Positions 8,552-15,959 of a DNA stretch of 64,000 bases are shown here, piece by piece (positions within the stretch are counted from its first letter, which is position 1; each line of letters begins with the position of its first letter). This DNA is from Pseudomonas sp. CROZ-RG-20F-R04-15 (GTDB lineage Bacteria; Pseudomonadota; Gammaproteobacteria; Pseudomonadales; Pseudomonadaceae), in NCBI RefSeq assembly GCF_022662375.1, contig NZ_JAKNQL010000018.1, positions 50,534 through 114,533 of the forward strand. The letters run 5' to 3'. The position numbers and the translations under genes were made by a program. Below the pieces are notes generated by a model, which searched no databases, was not told the origin of the DNA, and saw nothing but the letters and a program-made list of their open reading frames with translations.

Positions 8552-9046
8552 TCAAGCGGGATACCAGACCAGGCGCTCCGCCGCCGGGTTGCGTTCTTCA
8601 ACCGCAAACCCGAGCGCGAGGTAGTGCCGTCGCGCATGGGGATTGCTGGTCCAGACCACCGTCGCCACCGGGCAACGAATCTGCTGCGCGGCTTTCTGTA
8701 CGCCTTGCAGCACCGCCCGCCCAAAACCCTGGCCACGTGCCTGCGGAATGAACGCCAGATACAACACGCGAATCTCGTTGGTGCCGAAATCGGTGCTCAA
8801 CGCGCCGATGGCGGTGCCGAGTTTTTCCACCACGTAGTGCATGGCGTTGGGGTAGTTGTCGCCCATGCCCTGCTCCTGCACCTGGAACTGCTGGGCGACC
8901 AGTTGCTGCACCTGTTCCTGCTCGCCGTCGACCCATTGCAGGTCCGGCCGCGCCGTCTGATACAGGCCCTGCAAAAACGGCCCGTCACTTGCCCGCGAAG
9001 GCCGCACCACTAATCCTTCTGCCGCCACTGCTGCGTTGTCCGCCAT
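8552..9046 (-). CDS. GNAT family N-acetyltransferase
   Basis: 164 residues from the ATG at 9046, which is preceded by CGGAGAG and lies 12 nt after the stop of the M50-HlyD gene; the longer frame to 9103 would overlap that gene. The core motif VLYLAFIPQARGQGFGRAVL contains the acetyl-CoA pyrophosphate-binding signature (R/Q-x-x-G-x-G/A), followed by NPHARRHYLALGF, the usual motif B helix. It is the last gene of the adaptor operon beginning at 13250. The substrate is unknown; because of its position it could acetylate a component of the exported product, but GNAT genes also occur as unrelated passengers. Confidence 0.85.
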   Translation of the reverse strand: MADNAAVAAEGLVVRPSRASDGPFLQGLYQTARPDLQWVDGEQEQVQQLVAQQFQVQEQGMGDNYPNAMHYVVEKLGTAIGALSTDFGTNEIRVLYLAFIPQARGQGFGRAVLQGVQKAAQQIRCPVATVVWTSNPHARRHYLALGFAVEERNPAAERLVWYPA

Positions 9047-9057
9047 CGTGCTCTCCG

Positions 9058-11154
9058 TTAGAAACCGCTTTCCCTGACCCCCAGCGCCGCCATTCGGCGC
9101 CATGCCACACCGAGCAACGATTCGCCGCTGCCCTGCAAAATCACAACACCGCGCAACGGTTGCGGTGGTGTCGACGTATCGTCCAGTACGCTGAGCCGCG
9201 CGCCGTATTGCGCCTGCACCGGCTCTGCCCGCTGCTGTTGATCGCGGCGCACGGCAATCGGCCCGTGGTGATCGGAGGTCAGCGCCTCCTGATCGACGTA
9301 GGCCACGCCATTGGTGTCGATTTCATTCAACTGCACGGCGAGCGCCGGGTGCATCGGGTCATCGGCGATGAAGCGGCCGCTGGCGCCGGGTTTGACTCGC
9401 CACAATTCGGCTTCGGCGAGATAACCGCGCAGGCGCGCGCCGTCCTCGACCACTCGGGCCAGCGCATCGCGGGTCGACAGCCAGCGCCCGACCGTCATGT
9501 TCGGCAGCAGATCACGCACGCTGCCGGCCTGCGGTGCGCGCAGCAAAAGGCGCTCGCGTTGCGCCGTCAGCCCACGGTATTCGGCGACCGCTTCTGCCAG
9601 CCGCTGCTCGACAATGCCGGCGTCGGCAGCGGTTTCGCTGCGACTGGCCTGGCGGCGCATCAACAACTGCTGAATCTGGATTTCCCGACGCACGATCGCC
9701 AGTCGCGATTCGAGGTCCGGTGATTCCAGTTCAATCAGCACATCGCCCTGAGCGACTTTCTGCCCGTCCGTCACGTTCACCGCTTTGACCCGCGCCGCCG
9801 CCGGTGCATGCAGAGCACTGGTGCGCCCGGCTTCGAGCATCGTCGGCAACTCCACCGAACTGCGCCACGGCACGATCAGCACCAGCAACAACCCGAGCAG
9901 CGCCAACCCACTGAGCAACACGCGCGGGCCGTGCGCCTGTTCGCGGCGGCTCCACCACTGGCGCCACTCACGCATGATCGGCAGAAAAATGAACCAGACC
10001 AGTTCCACCAGCATCAGGAAGATCCCCAACACCTTGAAGAACAGGTGATAGACCGCCAGTGCGATCCCGAAAAACAACGCCGCACGCCACAACCATGAGC
10101 CATACCCCCAGATCAGCAAACGCCGTTGCATCTTCGGCGACCACGGCTCCGGCGCCGGTGCGCCATAGCCAAACAAAAACTCGCGCAGGCGCCAGCGACA
10201 CAGAGCAAATGCGCGGCCCTGCAAGTTGTCGACTTCCCAGAAATCGCTGATCAGAAAATAACCATCAAAGCGCATGAACGGATTGAGGTTGACCACCAGC
10301 GTGGTGATCCACGTGGCGCTGGCGAGCATGAACGCCGCCGTGCGTCCCGGGCCGTCCGGCAGCAACGACCATGCGAGTAGCGCAATACACGCCAACAGCA
10401 ATTCCGCGAGCACACCGCCGGCACCGATCAGCAATCGCGCACGGCGATCATTGACCCGCCAGGCATCACTGACATCGGTATAAAACATCGGCAGCAAAAC
10501 CATGAACGCCACGCCCATGCTCTGCACCCGACACCCCGCGCGCTTGGCCATGAACGCGTGGCCAAACTCGTGACAGAGCTTGGCAAAGAACAGCGCCACG
10601 CCAAACGCCAACGCGCCACCGAGGCTGAACAAATGCGGAAAGGTGCCGACAAAGCGCTGCCAGTCGCGCGAGACCAGAAACACGCCCAACGCCAAGGTCG
10701 CCGGCAAACCGTAGCGCAGCAGGCGCGGGCCGAAGCGCTCCAGCCACGGCCACGCGCGATTGAGAAATGCGTCCGGGCGCCACAGCGGTATGCGAAAGAA
10801 CAGATATTGATGCAGGAGGATTTGCCACAGGCTTTGCTTTTGCGCCAAGGCCTTGAGTCGATAACTGGCGCGCTGTTGATCGTCCAGCGCGCTGATCAAA
10901 TCGTGGCCACGGAGGAACTCCAGCAGTTGCTCAAGCTCCGTACCGTCCAGCGGCAAGCCCGGCTCACGGTTGGCCGCGTGCAAGACTTGTTCGGCGTCGC
11001 CCAGCGACCAGTGGCGCAGCAGGCGCATCGCCGCGCTGCCGAGTTTGAAATAACGCCCGCGCACCGGATCGGCCAGGGTCCAGCGCGGCGAACCGTCCAG
11101 GGCCGGCGCCGCGGGCGACAATTGCAGGTCGGCACGCAGGCTCGGCAGATTCAT
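9058..11154 (-). CDS. M50 site-2 protease fused to a HlyD-type adaptor
   Basis: 698 residues. The N-terminal ~100 residues form a small soluble domain with a PqqD-like look (PRWTLADPVRGRYFKLG). Membrane segments follow, with the zinc motif HEFGH at 195-199 and the second site NPFMRFDG at 291-298, whose Asp297 would be the third zinc ligand. After further membrane helices, about residues 430-690 are a HlyD-type periplasmic adaptor with a lipoyl-like hairpin (ALHAPAAARVKAVNVTDG) and a coiled-coil arm. This architecture resembles the putative peptide zinc metalloproteases of export systems. The start codon directly abuts the stop of the upstream HlyD gene (TAG-ATG). The catalytic residues are all present, so the protease is probably active. 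Its substrate may be the giant neighbouring protein or a collar protein. Confidence 0.88.
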   Translation of the reverse strand: MNLPSLRADLQLSPAAPALDGSPRWTLADPVRGRYFKLGSAAMRLLRHWSLGDAEQVLHAANREPGLPLDGTELEQLLEFLRGHDLISALDDQQRASYRLKALAQKQSLWQILLHQYLFFRIPLWRPDAFLNRAWPWLERFGPRLLRYGLPATLALGVFLVSRDWQRFVGTFPHLFSLGGALAFGVALFFAKLCHEFGHAFMAKRAGCRVQSMGVAFMVLLPMFYTDVSDAWRVNDRRARLLIGAGGVLAELLLACIALLAWSLLPDGPGRTAAFMLASATWITTLVVNLNPFMRFDGYFLISDFWEVDNLQGRAFALCRWRLREFLFGYGAPAPEPWSPKMQRRLLIWGYGSWLWRAALFFGIALAVYHLFFKVLGIFLMLVELVWFIFLPIMREWRQWWSRREQAHGPRVLLSGLALLGLLLVLIVPWRSSVELPTMLEAGRTSALHAPAAARVKAVNVTDGQKVAQGDVLIELESPDLESRLAIVRREIQIQQLLMRRQASRSETAADAGIVEQRLAEAVAEYRGLTAQRERLLLRAPQAGSVRDLLPNMTVGRWLSTRDALARVVEDGARLRGYLAEAELWRVKPGASGRFIADDPMHPALAVQLNEIDTNGVAYVDQEALTSDHHGPIAVRRDQQQRAEPVQAQYGARLSVLDDTSTPPQPLRGVVILQGSGESLLGVAWRRMAALGVRESGF

Positions 11155-12474
11155 CTAGAGGCCCACGCTCTGGCGCAAACCGGCCAGTGGCCGGCGCAAC
11201 AAGTACAACGCCAACGGAGCGCGGTCGCCGAAGATTTTCGCCGTGCCGCGCAGGCCGATGCGTGGCGGCGCCTCGGTAAAATTGGCGTCGAGCCGATAGG
11301 CCAGTTGACCGCCCGCCGTCGGCTGCGCCTCGTACGCCGAACGCTCCAGCGTGGCGAGATGGCGTTTCAGCGGATCGCTGTCGAGAAACAACGCTACTTC
11401 GGCACCAGGCTCCAACGAGATCGCATCGCCCACCGCCAGTTCGATACGCAGTTCGGCCTGGTTCGGGTCGGCGATATCCATCAGGCGCTCGCCGGTCTGT
11501 ACCGGTTTGCCGGTCAAACGCTCGGCGTCGGCGAACACTGCAATGCCGTCACGCTCGGCGCGCACTTCGCTACGTTTGAGCAGCTCGCGGGCGTAGTCAC
11601 GTTCGGCGCGTTTCTGCTCAACACGGGCGGCGAGCAAATCGACTTTTGCGCTCGATTCGGCATCGGCGAACGAGCGCTGGGAATTGGATTTCAGCTCAGC
11701 TTCGGCCACCCCCAGCGCGCGCTCAGCGACATCGGCCTGCGCCTTGAGCGTGGTGCTTTCGAAGCGCACCAGCACATCGCCGGTTTTCACCGTTTGATTG
11801 GGTTTGACCAGAAACTCGGCGATCACCCCGTCCAGCGGCGCCGCTACCACGCGCCCGCCCAGTGGCACCACTTCGGCTGGGGCCAGCACCGATTGACGCA
11901 CCGGGATCAACAGCCCCAGTAATAGCACCGCGACCAGTGCCACCTGACGTTTACGAGTCCAGCGCAGCCGCCACGGTTTGCGCGGTTGCAGCGCCAGCCA
12001 GGCGTGGCTGTAGGTATCGCCCAATTGCGACAGCAAAACTTGTTCGGAAGGGTTCCACGGCACATCGCGGGCCAGCCACAAACCGCCAAATACCTGCGCA
12101 TCGCGATCAACCAGCGGCAACCAGAACACTTGCGTGGCGGACAGGCTGCGCCAGTCAGCCTGGATCGATTCGCTGAGCAACTGCGGCGCAATCACTCGCG
12201 CCTGCTTCAGCACATCCTGCTTGAACAACTGCGCCACGGCCTGTTCGACAAACGCCACGAACGGCGCATTCGGCTCGACCGCACTGACGCCGGTCACGGC
12301 TTGCACCTTGCCGGCAATCAACAACGCCGCATGACGAAAACCGAACAGCGCCTGGCCGTCGTTGACCAGGCTGTAGGCCAGTTGCGCGGCGTCACGGGCC
12401 GCGCGGGTCTGGCGTTCCAGGTCAAGAAATCGCGCGAACACCTGCTCGGCGCCGCCGCTCACCGGGGCGTTCAC
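11155..12474 (-). CDS. HlyD-family adaptor with N-terminal GAF-like domain
   Basis: 439 residues from a GTG that overlaps the upstream stop by four bases (GTGA), indicating translational coupling. About residues 15-165 form a cytosolic domain with a GAF-like pattern (VFWLPLVDRDAQVFGGLWLARD). One membrane helix follows (RQVALVAVLLLGLLIPV), then a HlyD-type periplasmic part with two half-lipoyl motifs around a coiled-coil hairpin (VVAAPLDGVIAEFLVKPNQ and VRAERDGIAVFADAERL). It is the second gene of the operon MFP - HlyD - M50/HlyD - GNAT. A sensor-like domain fused to an adaptor is uncommon and suggests that export is gated by a cytosolic signal. The adaptor call is strong; the GAF call is by pattern only. 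Confidence 0.8.
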   Translation of the reverse strand: MNAPVSGGAEQVFARFLDLERQTRAARDAAQLAYSLVNDGQALFGFRHAALLIAGKVQAVTGVSAVEPNAPFVAFVEQAVAQLFKQDVLKQARVIAPQLLSESIQADWRSLSATQVFWLPLVDRDAQVFGGLWLARDVPWNPSEQVLLSQLGDTYSHAWLALQPRKPWRLRWTRKRQVALVAVLLLGLLIPVRQSVLAPAEVVPLGGRVVAAPLDGVIAEFLVKPNQTVKTGDVLVRFESTTLKAQADVAERALGVAEAELKSNSQRSFADAESSAKVDLLAARVEQKRAERDYARELLKRSEVRAERDGIAVFADAERLTGKPVQTGERLMDIADPNQAELRIELAVGDAISLEPGAEVALFLDSDPLKRHLATLERSAYEAQPTAGGQLAYRLDANFTEAPPRIGLRGTAKIFGDRAPLALYLLRRPLAGLRQSVGL

Positions 12475-13250
12475 TTAAGCTCCGGGAAACGCGCGGTGCC
12501 GCTCATGCCGGCGAGCAAGCCTTTGGCTTCAGGGAGTGTTGCTACTAGCAACAGGGTCTGACTGCCCTCATCGATGCGCGCGCCGAGGCGTTTCACCGTG
12601 GCATCGATCGGCTGACCGGTTTCATCGGGAACGAAGCTGAACGTCTGGCCGGGCTTGAGTCTGGCCATCCAGCGCGACGGCACCAGCAAATGAATTTCCA
12701 GAGTGCGGTTATCCACCACATCGAGCAGCGGCGCGCCGGCCGGCACGCTTTCATAGCGCTGCACCTTGCGCTCGACCACTTGCCCGTCGAACGGCGCGAT
12801 CACGCTGCAGCGTTTGACCTGCACTTGATACACCTGGGATTGCGCCTGGGTTTCGCTGACCTTGGCCTCGGCCCGCGCCACTTCGAAGCGCCCGACAGAA
12901 TTGAGCGCGGCCAATTGCTTGTTGTGCGCCAGCTCCTCACCAGCACCACGGCTGGCCGCTTGTGCGGCATTGAGCTGTGCTTGATAAGCAGAGCAATCGA
13001 ACTTCGCCAGCGTATCGCCCTTCTTGAACGACTCGCCCTCGCTGAACGGCAACTCGACAATCCGCCCGGAAAGCTCACTGGCCAGCGTCGCCTGATCGCG
13101 CGCCCGCAACACCCCCCGCGCCTCACTGCTCGCAGTGGCCGCTCCCGACGCCGGATTATCCAGCAGCGGATCGTCTGGCCCGGGCGTTTGCGCCTGAACT
13201 GCACACGTTATTAAGGTCAATCCGATAACCCAACCGCGAAAACGCTGCAT
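12471..13250 (-). CDS. Periplasmic adaptor (RND/HlyD membrane fusion protein)
   Basis: 259 residues with a cleavable signal peptide (GWVIGLTLITCAVQAQ) and an ATG preceded by GGGAG. The core has LASELSGRIVELPFSEGESF and CSVIAPFDGQVVERKVQRYES, the two lipoyl half-motifs, joined by a short alpha-hairpin, then a beta-barrel domain. It is short for an RND adaptor. It is the first gene of a four-gene operon, but neither an RND pump, an ABC ATPase nor a TolC protein is encoded with it. The usual energised partner is therefore missing from the visible locus and may lie beyond the left edge or elsewhere. Confidence 0.85.
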   Translation of the reverse strand: MQRFRGWVIGLTLITCAVQAQTPGPDDPLLDNPASGAATASSEARGVLRARDQATLASELSGRIVELPFSEGESFKKGDTLAKFDCSAYQAQLNAAQAASRGAGEELAHNKQLAALNSVGRFEVARAEAKVSETQAQSQVYQVQVKRCSVIAPFDGQVVERKVQRYESVPAGAPLLDVVDNRTLEIHLLVPSRWMARLKPGQTFSFVPDETGQPIDATVKRLGARIDEGSQTLLLVATLPEAKGLLAGMSGTARFPELK

Positions 13251-13645
13251 AACCGCTACTCCCTGACGGATGTGCGGAGTCTACGACAGCGGGGGTTAGC
13301 GTCAAGCGAAAGGCCATCACTCTTCGGAAATGTAATGTTTCAAAAGAGAAAGCCGCTCTATGACCGTTTAAAAGACGTAGGCAAATTCCGGCGTCCTACG
13401 CGAGTTGGGGATACTACTGATTGCTCACTGCGAAAACGGCGATAGACAGACTACCTATGCAATAGGCGCGGAGCGAATTTACCTCTCTCTGCAACAACCT
13501 CTAATACACAAGCCCTTAAATGGCTTGACCATGGCGGATACCAGCAACCAAAACTGACAAGCCGGTGCTGGAGATAAACCAGCGGAGTGAGCGTGCAATT
13601 ATTTGGTGGTTGACCTGCATGACGCGCTCAATCTAGGATTGCCTT
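13251..13645. other. Intergenic region holding the adaptor-operon promoter
   Basis: About 395 nt between the start of the adaptor operon (minus) and the candidate RNA before the NYN gene (plus). No convincing open frame is seen. The stretch near 13310-13360 is AT-richer than its surroundings and probably carries the promoter for the operon at 13250; I cannot define its boxes with confidence. Confidence 0.4.
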
Positions 13646-13716
13646 ACTCAACCCCGTACGTAGCGATTCAGTTCGCTGGCAGTTGGGGTGAAGAAACCGG
13701 CTTAGGCCGGTTTTTT
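13646..13716 (+). ncRNA. Candidate ~70-nt structured RNA or leader upstream of the NYN gene
   Basis: A plausible promoter (TTGACC at 13610-13615, 18-nt spacer, TAGGAT at 13634-13639) would start transcription near 13646. The predicted RNA has an outer stem (TC-ACCCC, 13648-13655, with GGGGTGA, 13685-13691, one bulged A). It encloses an inner hairpin (AGCGA 13662-13666 with TCGCT 13673-13677), and an intrinsic terminator follows at 13694-13716. The NYN ribosome site begins only a few bases after the T-run, so this could be a free small RNA, an attenuator, or both. It matches no RNA family I recognise. Confidence 0.45.
13694..13716 (+). terminator. Rho-independent terminator before the NYN gene
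   Basis: Stem AAACCGGC (13694-13701) with GCCGGTTT (13706-13713), loop TTAG, followed by further T residues. It sits about 20 nt before the GTG start of the NYN gene and must either end an upstream small RNA or attenuate the gene. Confidence 0.8.
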
Positions 13717-13735
13717 CGTTTCTGAGGAATGATTT

Positions 13736-14425
13736 GTGCGAACTGCTTTCTTTGTCGATGGCTACAACTTGTTTTATGGGCTGCTCGCTGGCACCCCCTA
13801 TAAATGGCTCAATCTTGAAGGATTGCTTGTCCATGTGGCATACATCGAAAACCCGCAAAACGCCGTTGTCTCGATTGACTATTTCACCTCCTCAATCAAA
13901 CCCGAGCTCGCGACATTGGGCCGAATTTCAAAAGAGGCACAAGACACTTATATAAGGGCACTGCGCACGACCAATGTCAGGGTGCATTTTGGTCGACATC
14001 ACCTTGAACAAGCTAAAGCGCCTCGATTCATCGACAAAAACACCAAGGCCTCACGTCAAGACAAGGTCGACATCTGGAAGCTTGAAGAAAAGGAAACCGA
14101 CGTTCATATAGCGATCAGCATGTACCGCACCGCCTGCCAGCAGATGATGTTCGCGACGCAAGAGCGTGTCGAACAACTCGTACTGGTGTCGAGTGACACT
14201 GATATCACTCCCGCATTGAGAGCAATACGGACAGATTTTCCTCATCTAACCGTTGGCGTGATTCTTCCGCACAGGGCAGGTTTGAACCGGCCCACTCCAG
14301 GTTCTCTGAAAGATCACTCTCATTGGTTGCGGCGCGTAATCACTGCGGATGAATTGCTCCTCCATCAGTTTCCTGACCGAGTAGCCACTCACAAAAAACC
14401 AGCGATCAAACCGGATTATTGGTAG
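13736..14425 (+). CDS. NYN-domain (PIN-like) ribonuclease, LabA/DUF88 type
   Basis: 229 residues from a GTG with TGAGGA upstream. The N-terminus (RTAFFVDGYNLFYG, Asp8 and Asn11) is the first NYN motif. The acidic cluster KETDVHIAISMY and the segment SSDTDITPALRAI supply the remaining metal-binding acidic residues of the PIN-like nuclease fold. All key residues are present, so an active metal-dependent RNase is likely. It stands alone behind a terminator-bearing leader and overlaps the convergent outer-membrane-factor gene by 20 nt. Base composition is more AT-rich than that of neighbours, hinting at horizontal origin. The biological role is unknown; stand-alone NYN proteins are known or suspected in RNA turnover, toxin and defence contexts. 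Confidence 0.8.
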   Translation: MRTAFFVDGYNLFYGLLAGTPYKWLNLEGLLVHVAYIENPQNAVVSIDYFTSSIKPELATLGRISKEAQDTYIRALRTTNVRVHFGRHHLEQAKAPRFIDKNTKASRQDKVDIWKLEEKETDVHIAISMYRTACQQMMFATQERVEQLVLVSSDTDITPALRAIRTDFPHLTVGVILPHRAGLNRPTPGSLKDHSHWLRRVITADELLLHQFPDRVATHKKPAIKPDYW

Positions 14426-15959
14426 GTACTTGCGCCGGATACACCGACTCCCACCCCCCGCCCAACGCCTTGTACAACCCGACCATCGCCAACGAAACGC
14501 CGGTCGAACTCTCCACCCACTGCTCCTGCGTCGCCAGCAGCGCGCCTTGCACGGTGAGCACGTTGACGAAATCGACCACGCCTTCGACGTATTGCTGTTG
14601 CGCAGTGCGCAAGGCGATCTGGTTCTGACGTACGGCTTCGGCGAGGCTGTCGCGGCGGCGCTGGCTGGCGTTGTAAGCGATCAGTTGATCGTCGATCTCA
14701 TGCCAGGCGCGCAGCACGGTTTGCTGGTAGCCGATCGCCGCTTCCTGTTGTTGCGCTTCACGCAGTTGCAGCATCCCTCTCAGGCGTCCGCCGTCGAACA
14801 GCGGCAGGCTGAATTGCGGGCCGATGCCGAAAGCGCGTGAGCCCCACGAGCCGAAGTCGCTGAGTTGCATGGCTTGCGAGCCGAGGTTGCCGGACAGGGT
14901 AATGCGCGGATAGAAATCGCCTTTGGCCACGCCGATGTTGGCGGTGGCGGCGTGCAAGCGCGCTTCGGCCTGCCGGATGTCCGGGCGGCGTTCGGCCAGT
15001 TGCGACGGCAGGCCGATAGCGACTTGCAGCGGCGACTGCGGCACGGCTGCGTCTGTGGATAACTCTTTGGCCAATGCCTGTGGCGGTTCGCCCATCAGCA
15101 GGCTGATCGCGTTGATCAGTCGCGATTGACGTTGTTCCAGCGCCGGTAAGCGCGACTCGATGGCCGCGACTTGCGCAGCGGCTTCAGCGACATCGAGATC
15201 CGTCGCCACCCCGTCGGCCAGTCGTAGTTGCGAGAGTTTCAGGCTGTGTCGCGCAACGTCGAGGTTCTGCTCGGTGACGGCGCGGGTGTTCTGCACGCCG
15301 CGCAGCTGGATGTAGTTTTGCGCCGTATCCGCAAGCACGGCCAGCAACACACCACGACGATCGTTTTCGGCGACTTCGAGGCTGGCATCGGCGGCTTCGG
15401 TTTCGCGGCGTACGCGGCCCCAGAAATCCAGTTCCCACGAGGCGGAGAAACCGGCGTCCCACAGGTTGAAAGCGGAATCGCCGTTATGCCCGGACGGATC
15501 GCTCAGGCCTTTGCCGCTGTTGCGTTCGCGCGAGTAACTGCCGGTGGCCGCAGTGTTTGGATAGCGGTCAGCGGTGATGACCTGGCGGGCGGCGCGGCTC
15601 TGTTGCAGACGGCTGCTGGCCAGTTGCAGGTCGAGGTTACTGCGCACAGCGCGCTGGGTCAGCGCTGACAGTTGCGCGTCGTGGAAGACTTCCCACCAGC
15701 GTTCGTTCAGGGGTTCGCTGACGGCTTGGCTGGGGGCGGACTTGGCAGGCTTTGCCCAGTCGGCGATTTGTGTGGCTTCGGGCTTGTGGAAGTCTGGGCC
15801 TACCGTGCAAGCGGTGAGGTTCACTGCGAGCAAGGCGCTCAAACTGATTTGCTGCCACAGGCCTCTTCGCGAGCAGGCTCGCTCCCACATGTTGGAATGC
15901 ATTCTCCCTGTGGAAGCGGGCCTGCTCGCGAAGGCGTCGGTTCGATCAACACGGCTCAT
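14406..15959 (-). CDS. Outer-membrane efflux lipoprotein (NodT/OprM-type TolC family)
   Basis: About 480-517 residues depending on the start. The lipobox LLAVNLTACTVGPDF marks a lipoprotein, and the two OEP repeats (SNLDLQLASSRLQQSRAARQ; AERRPDIRQAEARLHAATAN) are clear. It is the outer-membrane channel for the EmrA/EmrB-like pair encoded just upstream. The furthest start (ATG at 15959) overlaps the upstream stop as ATGA; ATGs at 15902 and 15890 are alternatives. The 5' part of the frame is made of a REP pair, so the residues MWERACSRRG before the hydrophobic segment are translated REP. This suggests a REP insertion that replaced the original start. The 3' end overlaps the NYN gene by 20 nt. 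Confidence 0.88.
   Translation of the reverse strand: MSRVDRTDAFASRPASTGRMHSNMWERACSRRGLWQQISLSALLAVNLTACTVGPDFHKPEATQIADWAKPAKSAPSQAVSEPLNERWWEVFHDAQLSALTQRAVRSNLDLQLASSRLQQSRAARQVITADRYPNTAATGSYSRERNSGKGLSDPSGHNGDSAFNLWDAGFSASWELDFWGRVRRETEAADASLEVAENDRRGVLLAVLADTAQNYIQLRGVQNTRAVTEQNLDVARHSLKLSQLRLADGVATDLDVAEAAAQVAAIESRLPALEQRQSRLINAISLLMGEPPQALAKELSTDAAVPQSPLQVAIGLPSQLAERRPDIRQAEARLHAATANIGVAKGDFYPRITLSGNLGSQAMQLSDFGSWGSRAFGIGPQFSLPLFDGGRLRGMLQLREAQQQEAAIGYQQTVLRAWHEIDDQLIAYNASQRRRDSLAEAVRQNQIALRTAQQQYVEGVVDFVNVLTVQGALLATQEQWVESSTGVSLAMVGLYKALGGGWESVYPAQVPTNNPV
15865..15933. repeat. REP inverted pair inside the 5' end of the efflux gene
   Basis: One REP copy at 15865-15888 and an inverted, slightly diverged copy at 15910-15933 (GTGGAAGCGGGCCTGCTCGCGAAG) are separated by 21 nt. 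The pair lies in frame in the N-terminal coding part of the outer-membrane factor. Confidence 0.85.

Noticed and set aside
13628..13858. 76-codon minus-strand frame over the NYN start
   Set aside because: It overlaps the terminator and the well-supported NYN N-terminus and has no motif.
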